From JAKIWV01 sp049800095 (GTDB lineage: Archaea; Thermoplasmatota; Thermoplasmata; Lutacidiplasmatales; UBA184): a DNA stretch of 14,528 nt. The first letter of the stretch is position 1. Each line of letters opens with the position of its first letter. Below, in pieces: positions 12,427 through 14,528 of the stretch. Made by a program: the position numbers and the translations under genes. The stretch covers positions 1 through 14,528 of the forward strand of contig JBARJD010000157.1 of assembly GCA_049800095.1 (NCBI GenBank), given 5' to 3'. Below the pieces are notes generated by a model. That model did no database searches and was not told where the DNA came from. It was given only the letters and a program-made list of their open reading frames with translations.

Positions 12427-14382
12427 ATGGATCCCCGTTCTATCCGAATCACGGCTGTTGTCGTGGCCGTGCTCACGGTAGTGTCGGCCAGTGGAGCGTA
12501 CTATGGACTGAGCAAGGCGGCGTCTCAGGCCGCTACGTGCTCGTTATCGACGTCGAACTCCATCGTTATCGACCAACCCGAAGTCCCCGATTCGCTCGAC
12601 CCGGCGACCGCGTTCACGACTCCCGGCTGGGGGATCGTCCAGAACGTCTACCAGACGCTCATCTTCTACAACAATTCGGAGTATAGCCCGACGTCTGGGC
12701 CGAATTACATGGAACCGATGCTCGCGAAAAACTGGAGCACGTCTGCGAACGGGGTCCACTGGAACTTCACGCTGTTCCCTCACGAATACTTCTCGAACGG
12801 GGACCCAATCAATGCCTATGTCATGTGGTACTCGCTGAATCGTGGCATGGTGATGAACCAGCCCGAGGCGTTTCTCCTCGAGGAGAACTTCTTCTTTCCG
12901 GGGCTCACGTACGATAACAACTCGTATTCCCAGAATCAGACGAACTCCCAGTACTGGCTCGCCGGACTCCTGAACTCAATGGACACGCTGGGCAGCGTGA
13001 CGACCCCGTCTTCCAGCCTGCTGGCCGTCATGACGGCCAGCAACCAGTCGTTCCAAGTCATCAACGCCTCGACCATTGAGTTCAATATCGGCGCGGGTTC
13101 GGTCGACGCCAGCGGCCCCGCCCCACACGCCTTCATCCTCGACCAGATCGCCACGCCGGGGTATGCGGCCGTCGACCCCCTCTACGTGGCCGCCCATGGC
13201 GGGGTGACCGTCAACGCCGCAAGTACCTGGATGGCGAACGACATGATGGGCAGTGGTCCCTTCAACCTCACCTTCTGGTCTCCCTCCACGGGTTACACGC
13301 TGTCGCCGAACAGGAACTACTGGGCCCAGTCGATCGTCGCCCAGTATCCCGACGACAACAACCTCAAACCCGCCTTGAGCTCGATCGACGTCTCGTTCCA
13401 AGGGAACCCCACCATCGTGGTCGAGAACATGCAAACCGGCGCGGCCGCCCTCGGATCGTTCGGCTATATCGGGCCGTCTCTGATCAGCGAGCTGGAAGGC
13501 CAGAAGTGCCTCGTAGTGAGTGCATTGCCCCCGATCTACGGTGCGGTGAGCTTGTCCAGTTGGATCTACATGGACCAGAACGGGTCGACCTTGCCGGGAG
13601 AGCCGATGAACCCGTTCGCCAACCTTTCGGTTCGCGCCGCGGTCGTGCACGCGATCAACTACAACCAGATCATCTCATACGGATTCGGCGGCCAAGGAAC
13701 GAAGTGGGTAGGACCGATTCCCCCTGGCTACCCCGACTATAACCCGACCAATCTGGCCAACTATTCCTACGACGTCCCGCTGGCCGAGCAGGAAATGAAC
13801 AATTCACCGTGGCCGATGTCCAGTGGGGGGCTCACGCACCTGTTCCCCAACGGAATCAATTTCGAGTACATCCAAACCGGGGACTGGAGCACGGTCGCAC
13901 AGTTACTCAAGACCAGCCTCGCGCAGGTCGACATTCCAATCAACCTCGTCCCGATGAGTATCGACCAGCTGGTCGAGGAGCAGTCACAGAACAGCGCCGG
14001 GCAGTGCATCTCCGCGACGTCGTCCAACGACGGACCGTTCTACATCGGACTCGACTACTATTCGGCCGACTACGTCGGCCCGGACGACCCCACCGAACTG
14101 AACGCGTGGAACGAGGGCGGCTACAATCTGTGCATGTCCGAGTTCAACAGCTCTCAAGTCAACAACTGGTTCTTCGATGCCGAGGAGAGCCCGTCCCCCG
14201 CCGCCGCCGCCCAATATTACGGGGACATCACGAACTACATGTACTACAACTACACGGACGCTTGGCTGGTCATTCCGACCCTGTTCCAGGTCTACAACAT
14301 CCACGTCTCGGGGATCGTCCCGAACGCGATGGGCTCCTCGATCCCGGTATCGTTTGAGTACAACACCTACACGACCACCTAG
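12427..14382 (+). CDS. ABC transporter substrate-binding protein, family 5 (peptide/nickel type)
   Basis: This 651-residue, membrane-anchored extracellular protein captures a solute, typically a peptide or similar compound, for an ABC importer. Residues ~8-28 (ITAVVVAVLTVVSASGAYYGL) form one hydrophobic segment after a short positive N-terminus, acting as a signal anchor. There is no clear lipobox, though a cysteine occurs at 38. A Ser/Thr-rich stalk leads into the SBP_bac_5 fold: the opening IDQPEVPDSLDPATAFTTPGWGIVQNVYQTLI, the MLAKNWSTSANGVHWNFTLFPHEYFSNGDPINAYVMWYSLNR segment, the GSGPFNLTFWSPSTGYTLSPNRNYW segment and ANLSVRAAVVHAINYNQII are characteristic of the OppA/DppA family (COG0747). 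About fourteen NxS/T sequons and high Asn/Tyr/Ser content fit a glycosylated archaeal surface protein. It is longer than bacterial OppA (~540). Permease and ATPase genes would be expected downstream, beyond the window. Substrate cannot be read from sequence. Confidence 0.93.
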   Translation: MDPRSIRITAVVVAVLTVVSASGAYYGLSKAASQAATCSLSTSNSIVIDQPEVPDSLDPATAFTTPGWGIVQNVYQTLIFYNNSEYSPTSGPNYMEPMLAKNWSTSANGVHWNFTLFPHEYFSNGDPINAYVMWYSLNRGMVMNQPEAFLLEENFFFPGLTYDNNSYSQNQTNSQYWLAGLLNSMDTLGSVTTPSSSLLAVMTASNQSFQVINASTIEFNIGAGSVDASGPAPHAFILDQIATPGYAAVDPLYVAAHGGVTVNAASTWMANDMMGSGPFNLTFWSPSTGYTLSPNRNYWAQSIVAQYPDDNNLKPALSSIDVSFQGNPTIVVENMQTGAAALGSFGYIGPSLISELEGQKCLVVSALPPIYGAVSLSSWIYMDQNGSTLPGEPMNPFANLSVRAAVVHAINYNQIISYGFGGQGTKWVGPIPPGYPDYNPTNLANYSYDVPLAEQEMNNSPWPMSSGGLTHLFPNGINFEYIQTGDWSTVAQLLKTSLAQVDIPINLVPMSIDQLVEEQSQNSAGQCISATSSNDGPFYIGLDYYSADYVGPDDPTELNAWNEGGYNLCMSEFNSSQVNNWFFDAEESPSPAAAAQYYGDITNYMYYNYTDAWLVIPTLFQVYNIHVSGIVPNAMGSSIPVSFEYNTYTTT

Positions 14383-14446
14383 GCGTCAAAGATCACGTGC
14401 CCGTTTCCCGCCGGAGCCTTGCCTGCGTATTCGGAACCGTAACCAG

Positions 14447-14450
14447 TTTT
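14447..14450 (+). terminator. Possible pyrimidine-rich transcript end
   Basis: TTTT followed by CTCTCCCC lies ~65 bases after the substrate-binding protein stop. Further on, CTAAAACA (14481-14488) is AT-rich and could be a promoter for the next gene. If so, the binding protein would be transcribed separately from whatever follows. Both are weak calls. Confidence 0.25.
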
Positions 14451-14528
14451 CTCTCCCCGGTCTTTCGAGGGGTTGGGAGTCTAAAACACCCAAAGGGGCG
14501 GGGCTCGAAATCGACCGGCCCGCGGCCG

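Noticed and set aside
1..14528. CRISPR array, insertion sequence, integrase, phage or defence genes
   Set aside because: No regularly spaced repeats, terminal inverted repeats with a transposase, or recognisable nuclease, helicase or toxin modules were found in the reading frames examined.

Overview
The window looks like chromosomal DNA from a GC-rich archaeon. Three things point that way. Several genes have an archaeal TATA element (TTTAAATA, TTTAAG, GATAAAAT) close to a short or absent leader. The tRNA-Cys gene encodes no CCA end. The terminal solute-binding protein has an N-terminal membrane anchor, no bacterial lipobox, and about fourteen N-glycosylation sequons. The methionyl-tRNA synthetase also carries the two zinc knuckles usual in archaeal enzymes. 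An uncultured, soil- or acid-associated member of Thermoplasmatota would fit, but this is an inference from style, not a marker-based assignment.

Layout. 3-323 (+): 3' end of a medium-chain zinc-type alcohol/polyol dehydrogenase, cut by the window edge. 332-2249 (-): a sugar-phosphate nucleotidyltransferase and, upstream of it, a PadR-type DNA-binding protein fused to a degenerate methyltransferase-like domain. The PadR gene diverges from an NADPH-dependent FMN reductase-like flavoprotein (2309-2938, +), and both share one nearly symmetric TATA element. 3109-6702 (+): a small zinc-ribbon protein, a HAD-superfamily hydrolase, a large FAD-dependent phytoene-dehydrogenase-like (PYROXD2-type) oxidoreductase and a YCII-domain protein. 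6816-7748 (-): a DHRS1-like short-chain dehydrogenase homologue whose catalytic residues appear to be replaced. A roughly 0.5 kb gene-free stretch follows, then a small NTF2/SnoaL-fold protein (8234-8608, +).

11855 down to 8772 (-) is an information-processing block: metG with a fused C-terminal tRNA-binding domain and an extra unassigned tail, a PHP-domain phosphoesterase overlapping it by an ATGA junction, and tRNA-Cys(GCA) just downstream. After a 571-bp divergent spacer, a family-5 (peptide/opine type) ABC transporter substrate-binding protein runs 12427-14382 (+). Its permease partners, if present, would lie beyond the window.

Most of the window is ordinary metabolic and housekeeping content. 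No CRISPR array, insertion sequence, phage module, toxin-antitoxin pair or recognisable defence system was seen. The least ordinary items are the PadR-methyltransferase-like fusion with its shared symmetric promoter, the dehydrogenase with altered active site, the extra C-terminal domain of the MetRS, and the coupling of metG, PHP and tRNA-Cys.
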